From: Bemisia tabaci
Lineage: Eukaryota > Arthropoda > Insecta > Hemiptera > Aleyrodidae
NCBI RefSeq assembly: GCF_918797505.1
Contig: NC_092795.1
Coordinates: 21,873,131 to 21,937,130 of the forward strand
DNA: 64,000 nt
Reading direction: 5' to 3'
The notes beneath the pieces are model-generated. The model searched no databases. It saw only the letters and a program-made list of their open reading frames with translations, and was not told the DNA's origin. This document shows, one piece after another, positions 13,339 through 25,300 of the stretch. Position numbers and translations under genes: made by a program. Each line of letters starts with the position of its first letter. Position 1 is the first letter of the stretch.

Positions 13339-16300
13339 ATGGCCAGAGAGAAACCAGACTTGAGAATATACTTTGTCATCTCAGATGGAACTACTCCTGA
13401 CCAGTGCAGCAGTCTCATGAAGCTCACCTATCAGGTATCAATATTTAATTCAGTGATCTAATTTTATGATCATCGTAGATATACAGGGTGCCCAGGATTA
13501 AGTACGAATATTGAAGGAATCAATTCTCTGAGTCAGAAAAAGACGTTTCTGTAGTATACTTAACTTTTTTTCCAAAAATGCTCTCCCTGGGGGCCACGGC
13601 CCCCAAAGTTGGAGAAAAAAATCGTATTTTTAACACCATGACAATGTTTACTAACCAATTCATACGAAAATTGGTATCTGGAGGTAGTTTATAGTGCTCT
13701 TTTCATTCTTGACCTCCGCTGAAGGGAACACGCATTTTAAGGGGGGGGGGGGTTCGGGGTATGGAACTTAGAAGTGGCCAAAATGAATTTTTCTAGCAAC
13801 AAAAATTGATTTTTGATGGCATCACTGGATTCAACGTTCAGAAATATTGAGAAAATGTACGCATTTTCTTGCTAGGACTCATTGTTGTCGAGATAATAGC
13901 GACTGAAAAAAACGCGGGTGGGCACAAAGGGAGTGGGGGATGGTCCCCCAGGGAAAGCGTTTCTGGAAGAAAAGTTACACCACAAAAACATCTTTTTTTG
14001 ACCCAAGGATTCGACTCCTTCAGTATTCGGACTTAATCCTGGGACATCCTGTACACTTGCTCCATTAAGGCTACATACTTTCTTATTTTTCTTCCTTCCT
14101 GGTTCTAACTCTTTTTTCTCCCTCTTCGTTACCCGACCTTAGACCAACATTTTTCCACAGTCGGTCGCTCTCCTACACTGTCGAATTCATTTGAGTCTGT
14201 AATGACTTGTTTGTGTGATAAGAAAGAATCCATAAGAAAGAATTCTTCAAAATTTTGACCCTGCGGTTTTTTTAATAACTTCAATTTTGGCTCTCGTTCT
14301 CGCAGAATTCAACCCCCAACCTCACCAAGTAGCCATTTGGTCTGCTCTTAGAATTTCACCCTGTCTTCCATGACTTTGATCTCTGGATAATTATTTTTTT
14401 CAGGACTGCCAGCAGCGTAGCTTAACAGCAGCTTGGATTTGTGAATCAGAGTGCGACACAACGCAGAATGATAAGAATATTTGCTATGTTCTCGATAAAT
14501 TTGAAGGATCGTTTTTCAGTAAGCTGAGGGAGAAAAAGAAATCCTCTTTGTGAGTAACCTAATCATTGTAATATATCACTCTGTTATTTTATGAGCTGTA
14601 TCTATGCACTGAAAATTGAATTTGTTTACATCTACAACTATGCATTTGTTTCAATCCAATTTTTCAAATCAAAGAGAAGATTTCTTCTCCTTTTTTATGG
14701 AAGTAGGAGCAAGGAATAAAGCTCATTATGATCTACTGAAGTTTGCATCGGTTATTTTCTTACAGAATCATATGGTGTTCAAAAACTTACAACAATTAAA
14801 ATTGAGTCTAGGTTAATGAATCAATGTTTTTCAACAGCAAAACTAAGTCAAAGTCAAATATTACTGAAAATACAATCAAATTAATATATGCCAAAAACTC
14901 ATTACCTTGATGTAATTTATTTCTAATAACAGTAAGTATAAATTGGACGCATTTCTATCTAACATAAATATGTGCAATTTTGAAACTTTTCAGTAGAACC
15001 AGGTTTGCAAAAATCATTGGCGTTTCTGTATTAATATTAATAAACTGATTTTCGATTTCTATGGTTTGTTTTGAAGCTGAGACGTTCTTTTAACTATATT
15101 GAATGCCAAAACTTCTGAATAATTCATATTAAGCGAGATCTGGATCAAAATGCAAATAAATCTGTTTGCTGAATTAAAAATCCGCGGTAGCGCATTCTGT
15201 CAAACGAAACTATGTGCACTCCGCAATCTCCGACTGCCTCCAGCTACTCTCGGCGCGACCGATTCGCTCAGCTTCATTCGGGCGGTGTTGACAGTTCATC
15301 TGGTTCATGTGAGCCGTAGACAAGTTTCAACTTAATCCACTTGAGCGTTGCCGGTTCTCATTCGCTGTCTCTGCAGAGCTCTGCTGCTGTCGATCAACTG
15401 CACATAGCTCTGTCTGACAGAACGCAGTATCCTGGCTAGTGCATTAAATCAAATGGAACCACACATAGTTCTGTCTGCTTTAATTCGTCATCCCCCATTC
15501 CCAGTTTTATGATTTTTCACACGCTGTTCCTTCGGGATGAAATGAGTTTTTTCGAGACATAATCATACCTCTGAGTAGCTTAGGTGATGGAGAATCCAAA
15601 TCTGTCAAAATCTGGAAATTGAAAGTTTGGCGCTTAGTTCCGTTTGATCGAAATACGTCCAATTTTTAGGCTTTGCCAGAGACTTTATCTTCCAAAATTT
15701 TCAAATTGACTCATTGTTATCACTACTTGGAGTATAAGAAGACAGACATTTTGGAACAAATTAAATCGTGTACTTGAGCTGTAAAATTTACACAGTTAAT
15801 GATATTGAAAGGTGCATTATTATAAAATGAATGCAATTCATTTTGCAGTAAGTTTTGTTTTATCATAGTCGGGATTTTCTTCTTTTGCATTTTATGTTGT
15901 ATTATTAGGATTTTTTCAAAAACTCAGTTTAGCTTCTTAACTGTAGTTTAATCTATGAATCAATTATAATTTTCTCTATTTTGTCCGCAGGATTGTAGGA
16001 CCTCTATGCCTGCGGATATGTCTCCTGGAAAGTATTGAAATACCAATTCAAGGTTCCAAACCATTTCCAGTTTTCTCCATGGCAATGCGTGGTTTGCACA
16101 TCACCTGCAGTCAACTGTCACCACATGATAAAGTGAGTCTGAAGCCACTGAGTTTTTTGTTTTTTCTTGAGGGAAAAATCAAATGGAAGGCTCAAAGTGT
16201 ATTCAAAAGATTTGCATTCATTATTTTTTTTTGTCTTTCAATGCTTATAGTGTATTTTTCGAAGGAAAATGCATGCAAATCTATCTTTCATTGCCAAGCG

Positions 16301-19300
16301 CAAGTCAGTGACCTTTTGAAGATTAGTAGCACTGTAGGGGACCGACGAGACACCTTCGTTGAGCCCAGGCAATGGGAGAACTCTATCATGGATCTCAAAA
16401 TTGAACTAATCAGCAAATTGCAGAGATTTCAAAGGTGTACACTCTAAGTTAAAGATGTTCTGATCTGGTTTTTCTGACGAAACTTTTAAGTCTCAGGTGA
16501 TGTTTAATTCTGAGATTTTATCTCAGATTGTTAAGCATTTTCTCACAAACAATAGAGGTTAGGCAAAAAAAAAGAGATAAAAACAAACCTTCAAAAAGAA
16601 GCCTTTAAAACAAATTGTAAATCGGACAACATACGTTTATGTAATATAATAAGAACATATCGAATATTCACATAATGTCAAATATTTTATATCAAGAAAA
16701 TTTCTAAACGAGCATGATGTAATACAAATCAAAACTCAAGATCTATCCATGTATGTCAGTCATTCCCAGATCCAAAATGAGAATTTTTTGCGTATGATGT
16801 CAGTATTACTGCCGCAAAAGCCAGAAAGCTGGGAATCAAGCTTTTCCTTTGGGGAGAGGGCTAATTTTTAATAATGAATCATTTAAATTTTTTACTTTTA
16901 AACCGTTTGAAACTTTTTGAGAGTCGAAAAGAACATTTAGACGTTAGCGTCCAGGGTTTTGATTTAGCTGAATTTGCATTTTTAAATTATTTAAATTATA
17001 TTTTTAAATGATTTTTGAAGTCAGCAATGTAACAAGCCACTCAGTTGTATAGATTCACATGTAAAAATGGATGATGCAGAGTAAACTGTAAATATGAAAG
17101 AACACAAATTCGGCAAAATTGAAACCCTGTATGCTAATATTTAAACGTTCCTTTCGACACTCAGAAAGTTTCAAAGGATTTAAATGTAAGAAATTCAAAT
17201 GATTCATGAATAAAAATTAGTAATGCTCCCATAAGAAAAGCATTGTCTCTGACAGTTTTGGTTTTCGCGGCAGTAATACTGACATCACAATCCAATGGAC
17301 AGAGGCGACTCCGAAGGGGAAATCTGTTCAATGACTGACCTGTATGGATGTTGTCAAAACTGAAGATAGATTCTAAAAGCTCACAATTATAAGGAAAAGT
17401 TAGTCCTATGGAAATAGAAATAACACAGATTTAATATGTGCAACTGTGAATGTTAGCCAAAACATTTAAAACTTACTGATTTACAAATTAACCCGAAAGG
17501 ATTGTATCATCCGAAATTGATGGTTGAAATTCTTGCATTTTTTTATTGGTGTTGCTTTTTAAAATTTCAATCTAATTTCATTCATCTAATTGTACTTTCT
17601 CTGAATTTTTGTGTTTTCTTTTGTAGAAAAAAATAAAGGAACTAGTCAGATTTATGGGAGGTCAGTATTCAAATCATGTTCACGAGAAGTGCACGCATGT
17701 CGTCACCAATTCTGTCCGTTCTCCGAAGTATTATGTGAGTATTTTAGCATAACTTCTGAATACCTGGTTTCAAAGAGATTTGGAGGACTGTGAAGACTTC
17801 AGTTTTGATTATTTTGATCTAGGTTGTGCTACTATCAAAGACTTTTTCAATCATTTAAAAAGTTATGGCTTGGGTCCTGTTTTCACTGAGATTCCATCCA
17901 GGGTTGCCAAATCCTCTGCCACCTTAATTGAAAATTGTTCTACCAACCTGCTCACTTGATCTTAAGACATTCTTGAATATGGATTGTTTGATCATCAGGG
18001 GCATATCACTACCGCTGATATCTCTTGTACCTATGATTACAAATTATTAAAGCCACAAAATTTTTAAATTATAGCTTTTGTTTCCTCATCAAAACATCTC
18101 GTAGAAAACGGTTTGCACAACGAAAATTGCTGGAATTAACTACTAACAAAGATTTTTAATGTTTCTTAATGCATAGATTCAAACCTCTTGCTTTAAAAAA
18201 AAAAAAAAAAAAAAAAAACAATCTGCTTGAATTAAATCGCACACAAAACCTTACCATAGCAGTCTTTGCAACATAAAAATATGACTGCCCCAATATTGGC
18301 GTTTTGTCTCAGCTGTAGCACATCGTTCACAATTTGAACAACAAAGGGTGAGGAAGGAGCTCTGCTCATTTTCTCATTGAGAAGCCTGCCAAAACTGTTG
18401 CTGTGCGCGATTTGATTCTAGTAGACTCTAGTTTATCATGCGAGTGGGAAATTCAAATTTTTTGCAACTAATGCTACATATTATATAGAAACTTCAATAC
18501 CTTTCTTTGTTGGTAGTTTATTTCAGTAATTTCCGTCATTTGTACCGTTTTATTTTTGATATTTAGACGATAAAACAGATATCAGAACAGAATGCTTAAA
18601 TTTTTATCTTGTTCTCTGGTCGATTAGGAATTCTCTAACATGAAGTTAAAGGCCAGTTGATGATCAAAACTTTAGATTATACCAACTGCAGCAAAAGGAA
18701 TCCCTGTCACTCTTGCTGTCATAATGAAAAAATTACTTCAACAGAACTTCTTAAAATTTTGCACTCATCTTATTTCAAATACTTTCAGAAAGCCATTGAA
18801 ATGAAAGTAGCAGTGATGACTGAAGAATGGATCTATGCTGTTTGGAAAGCAAGTCTGACGGAAAATGTATTGGCAACAGATGAGCAATTTCTGAAGTATA
18901 AATGCCCCATTTTCCATGGGCTTGAAATTACCCTAACTAATCTAACCCGCACAGAAAAAGAAAGGCTTGGCAAAATCATCTGTCAGAATGGTAATTTATG
19001 ATTCCTCTTTTGCTAGCTTAGTTCATTTGTTCTTTCATTCTTCATAACTGGGTTAAGAGCTCTTTTATTCATGAAGTTACATTTTTTTATCTCCTTCAAT
19101 GCCTGGTTCAATCGTGGGCGAACGAATCCATTATCAATGTTGCCATAGTTCTACGATCAGTGCGCCATAAAAACTTCTGTGTCCATCCCTATAACTTACG
19201 ATTTATCATCATGTTGCTATACAGTATAATCTCAATTCATCATATATGACAGAATTAAAAATCAATTTGTAATTGTGAAGTCTGTTAATTCGAATTAACT

Positions 19301-22300
19301 TAAAGCCTTTGAAGGGCCAGAAGATTGATCTGTTAAATTGTGATCCAATAAATTGAGGTCTTACTATACTAGCGTGGTACCAATCAAGAAATTTGACTGC
19401 CTGTAAGTACACCTAAAACCCATTTAAAACTTTGTAAAATAAATAAGATCTGTGTTCTTAAACGTCTGATATAAAATAGCACGGTTATTAAATTTCTGAA
19501 TACCACACTTGCCTGGAGACTGGCAGCGACTAGTCTCAACATGCCACAGAAATGGGCAAAGAAAGTGGCCTTTTGACACTGGTTGAAAACTGTCCAAGGA
19601 CGTATACAATATGACAATTGAAGTAACTTCATTACTGCTCTAACGTTCAATGTGTTTTAACTCATAAGGTAATGCTAGCAGCACGCAACTCAACTACAGC
19701 TTGCATTGCTGCAATCTCTGCAGACCGCCCTAGCCAAGTGGCCAGCTAAGAAAACTGTCATCGTCAATGTATCAAAACTTTTTATGAACTTCGTGTTTTT
19801 TACAGCTGTCAAAATTCGTCCATAAACCCTTTTTTTTCCAGGTGGCCGTTACAATAAGCAATTGGCAGAAGGAACAACAACTTTGCTGGTCGTCGGGAAG
19901 CCGGAGGGTGAAAAGTTTAAACATGCTCTAGTATGGGGATTGCCATGTGTTACGCCCGACTGGATTAATGAGTGCATCAAGAAAGATTTTGCTGTTGAAA
20001 CGAAAAACTTTTTGATTGCCCCGAATGTCAAGTCATCCACTCAGTTACCTGACCAAAATACCAGTGAGTTTTTATAGATCTTTTATCCTTTAATCTTCTG
20101 TGCACCAACAGCTGGTTAGAATTTCATCACTACAATCTTTGCTCTCTCATCATGCTGTCAAGTAAATTATAGGAGTTATATCCTTTAATTCCGATGTCCT
20201 GCTTGCGCAAGAGCTGAAGCCAAACTGACCTCATTTCAGTTTACTGTGTGACTGTTGCAACACTGTATTAAACCCAGCTAAAAAGAAAATTTTAAAAACA
20301 AACTTTAGTTCTCTCGTGAAATTGTGGTTTGTTTCCTATATTTTGTTTGAGTAGCATTGATTCTGATTACAGTAAGACCTCGAATTATCGGATCGCGATT
20401 TAACAGATCGATCTTCCAGTCCCTCTGGTCCTGTGATAAATCGAGGTCCTACTGTAACTAGTCAGTTTTTTTTTTGGAGGTACCTAAATTTGAATTGCCC
20501 AACTTTACAGTGAACCAAAACTGCCAATCACTTGATTATGAGTAAATCACAGAAATTTTAAATATTTATTCCATGTTATACATGAAGTTTTGATAAAAGA
20601 AAATTGGACGAATCTCTGGCATTGGCATGGAATTAAGCACTTTACCATGAAATTTCACATAATTTTGCTGTACAAAATGAACTTAGGAAATGCCAGATCA
20701 CAAGAAAGTTTGTTATTCTAAAGTTTTAATTTTGTGAGGCATCTAGTCATAGCTGGTAAGAATGTTTTATTTTGCTCCATTAATCCTCTGTATATTTTAT
20801 TCTATCAGATTTTTTGCCGGAATCAGATCCCTCAATTACTGGCATTGGGTATACTGAAAACCAATGTACTATTCAAGTTGTTAATGAGACAGCTTCTTTA
20901 TCTCGGAATTCCGATTATCGCACCTCACAACCTCCTGCAGAGAGCCCCAGGACACCAATCAAGACTCCAGAGAAGTCAAGTGCTGGCACTCCTGTGAAAA
21001 CTCCAATGAAAACACCTGTTAAAAACCCCTATAACTACAAAGCAATCTTCTCTGAATTGAACCTACACGATGCCAAAAGATCATCTGGGTTTCTTGATGG
21101 TTGTAAGGTGAGTGTTTCCCTCTTTAAGCTTGGAAGAAACCATCGTTCATTTTGAAGTTATTCCTATGAATTCAATGGAGAATTTGCACACAAAAATTGT
21201 ATTACCTCATCTGAGAGTGCATAATGAGCTGAGTTCACAGTATTTTTCATAATTTTTTTCTGTTATGGGAAATTGGAGAAAAACAGATTTAAAAGTGAGA
21301 AAATGTGCCGCCTTATGACGTCGTCTGGCGGCATTTTCCATTTAAACACGTGTATTTTAGCAGATTAGGTTATTTTGTCATATTTCCTACAGTAATCGTT
21401 CAATTTAGAAACCTAGGATATTCCCATACTCGGTTTGTGTGGTAGTATTAATTTAAAGATGAAATTCAAAAAATTTAAGACACCTGCAAATTCTCTATTA
21501 TCTCATTTGAATGAAGTGTTTGTAAGATTGAATACAGTTTTGACTTTTAAGTGAACAATTTAACACTGAGAGGTATGTATGGATTCTAGAATTAGAACAA
21601 ACATGTATGTATTAAGATTATAGCGTTTTATTTCTACTCAGTTTTCCAGAAAAAATTAACTTTTTTTCTCTTTTTTTGTGACCTTTTTACTGAACATTTC
21701 AAGTATGAAAAAAATAACACTTATTTTTGTGTAATATAGAGGATCAGTTGGATTGCATTTTGCAAAAAGGAACCACTAGCATTGCAATGTTGCTAAGATT
21801 GTGCAACTTCCTTTGTCTTGGAGGAAAAACCCGATTATCCATTAATAGTTTCTACCTTACTCGCTAAAAACTGTAAATTTAAGACAAAAATTACCATCTA
21901 AATTTCATAGTTTTTCACGATTTCCGCAATTCTATTGCAAAAGATGAAGTTGCTCAATCTTAGCATCATTGCAATGCTAGTGGTTCCTTTTTGCAAAATG
22001 CAATCCAGTTATCCCTTAAAAATAAAAAGTAAAATCCTACAAACAATCTTCAGCATTAAAGACCCAGAAATATATTTTTCTAGTCTTGCCACTGTTTTTC
22101 AGAGTTTACTTTTGATTTTTCTCTAGGTATTCCTGAGTGGCTTTAGTCCTAGTGAAGAAGACTTGTTACGAAAAATTCTCAACGCTGGAGACGCGGTCCG
22201 GTATTCAGAACTGTCGGATTTGGTCACTCATGTTGTTGTTGGGGCATCACTTCCACATCTTACCAATACTCTGGCCAATCTGCGGACTAAGCCGTATGTT

Positions 22301-25300
22301 GTAACTTTGGATTGGATCAAAATGAGTATCCAGCAACAGCATCCAGCTAACGAAGAGAACTACCTCTTTTCCAAAATAAGCCAACCTCTTGAGGCTGCCT
22401 CTCCTCTGGCTCAAAGGGTTTGTGCCAATTTTTATTTTGTCTTATATCTTTGAGGGACGATATACGAGCAATGTCTACTCAGGAGTGATAAGCCCCCAGG
22501 GAGAAGTTGTCAAAAGTTTCTTTTCTATCTTATTTTTGGTGGTTATGGAAGGATGTGCGATGGGATTTGCGATTTAAGTACTTATTTTATCTAGAATTTT
22601 GCCAGAAACTCGATGGTGCCAACGGTTTTCTCTGAAACAAACTCCCAAGCTCAAAAAAGCTCTCCACTTTGAGGCCGTAATGGAGAGGATCCTCTTGTCA
22701 GGATGTCTACAAGTCCAGAATTTCCGGAAAGTCCAGAAAAAGTACTGATTTTTTAAGGGCAGTCTGGGAGTACTGTAAAAGTGCGGAAATTCCGCAAGAA
22801 GGAACGGAATTTTTTGTCACTTTTGACTTAATTTGAGCTAGAAACTCAAATTTTTGAAATTTTTCGAATTTTGTCAATGGGAGGTACTGAAAAAGTACTG
22901 AATTTTCCTATTGAAGAGGTACTGAATTTCTTGGGAATTTACTGAAAAAGTGCTGTAAAAGTACTGATTTTTGGCTAGCCTGTTTTAGTAGACACCCTGC
23001 CTTGTTTCGTTTAGAGTCCACCTCTATGTCTAGTCAAACTCTTAATGCACCAGTAGGAAGCAAACACATTAGCAGGGTTGCTGTGGTTCCAACCTTGGAG
23101 TCGCCAAATATTGCAGCAACTCTGCCAATGGGTTTGTTTTCTACCTATGCATGGAGAGTTTGACTAGATTTAGAGTTGGAATCTCAGTGTAGCACAGGGG
23201 ATCTGCTCCATTACAGCTTGAACTTTGAGAGTTTTTTTTGAGCTTAGAAGTTTGCTTTACTGGAAGTCACTAAACCAGCATGGCAGGCAATGTGTTAAGT
23301 GATAAGAGGGATCTAGGAAAAGCGTATCATAATTTTTTCTGAAGAAGAAAGATCTACATGACAACGACGGGAGGAAAATAAAATTTCAAATGTCATTATG
23401 AGGTAATCTATTCATAGAGCAGGTTGCAGGTTACAATAACGCTGTTTTTGTATTTGTCAATCAATTTTTATGTGATCTGTTTTTTTTTGACATCCATCCA
23501 CCCTCCATTACGCTTGCATCCTCTTGCAGTTATTCCTGTTTCTCAATAGTTTGGTCTAATATTGAACTTTGAACTTGAAAAGCCTAAAATCTTCTGTCAT
23601 TTTTTTTTTCAAAAATCTTCAAGCATGCCTAATACAAAAAAGTAAAATGAAGATGTTGAAATTCTTCAACAGTAATTTAAGTTTATTGGTCACTGGAGCG
23701 AATAAAATTTGCTGATAAATTTGGAGCAAGTTTAAAATTTTTAAGACTTCATCTAAGACATCAAGCCATGAAAAAATTGTCAAAAACCCGTACTATGATG
23801 GAAAATAAAAACACTGTCAGCTGGTATTAGAATTTTTGTACGAATTCAAAACAATTTTCCGTATTGCAGGGCCTAGAAATGCTTCAACCAGAGTTCCGAA
23901 AACCACCAGAACCCCAACGGAGCATTGAAGGGTCTCCGATGTCAAAGCGAATCCTGCGCGAATATTCAAACAGTTCTGCCAAGCCGAGAGAACCAGACAC
24001 ACCAGAGAAAGAGAACCCCATCCACCAGCCAGAACCAATTAATGTTCCAGACACGCAAGAAAGTGAAGAAGGAACAATCACCGATCTTTTCAGAGGACTC
24101 AACTTCTTATGTCATAACTTGGACAGTGCAATTGAAGCTGAAGTGATGGAGGATGTCATCCGTGCGGGTGGAAAAATCGTCCCTCCCAGGTTTGCGGGAG
24201 TGCTTGACTATACAGTCACCTCCGTCCTTACAACAGAGCTCCAGACCACAACGTGCGAAGTAGTAACTCACTTATGGATTGTAAGTTTTGGTTTTCATTT
24301 GAGATACATAACAGGGTCTATAGTGCTGGAGAAGTGGGGAGAATGTAGGCAAAAATTTTACCCAGCAAATGCCAGAGTTAAAAGTAAGACAGCAGAGTCT
24401 ATTGTGTCAAATTTTTGAAGATTCCCCTCTTACTCACTTTTTTATCTGATGAAAGCTTTTCACAACTTTTGGCCCAAAAATTTCAGCCAGTTTTAATGTA
24501 CGCATCTTAAAAATTATTTGATCCAAAGAGTATGAAAATGTTTGTACGCCGAAGTACTGTTGGCTGCCCCCGTCAGATTATTAGTTACGCTATACGCAAT
24601 TGGGGTTGTAGGAATCCCATTACATAATCAATATTGAATAACATTTGAAATTCGTTCACTGGCTCCTACTTATTTATTTTATTGCTGTTTCCAGAAAGAC
24701 TGCCTAGATAAATGCAAAATTCTAGACATAGAATTCTATCATCAGCCGCAGATTGTGAAAACCCATGCCAAACCTCTCACTGGCTGTGTCCTAACATCAA
24801 GCAATTATGTTGGTCAAGTTCGCAATTTTATTCGTGAGCTGGGGGAAGGTCTAGGAGCCAAAGTGCAAGAAGTATTTGCCAAGAAGAATAAAGGAGATGC
24901 AGCCGCGTCGACTCATTTAATTTGTCCGACATCAGAAGGAAACAAGTTTAAGGCCTCTGTCAAATGGAAACTTCCAGCAGTGACGATAGACTGGATCATG
25001 AGCTGTGCAAATTCGGGGAAAATGTTGCCTGTAGATCCATACTTAGTCAGAGTACACGATGACTCCATGAATAAAAGCAAAGGTATGTTTTATTTTCTTT
25101 TTTACATTTTGTGAGTTGTGTCTTGACTAAAACAAAACATTCTTACACAGTTAGAAGGGCTGTGTGAATTGTGAATTTTAAAAACCAAGCAAGTATTTTA
25201 ATTAATAACAATTACAAACAGGAATACAAATTATTTAAAATTGGTCCGTTATCGACCATATTGGTCCTTCATTGAGTGAGTAGGGAGGGCTCTTAACATT

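Noticed and set aside
16079..16447. A 122-codon frame that starts in TOPBP1 exon 3 and continues past 16132.
   Set aside because: It is simply exon 3 read through its GTGAGT donor into the intron; the next exon at 17627 restores the BRCT1 sequence.
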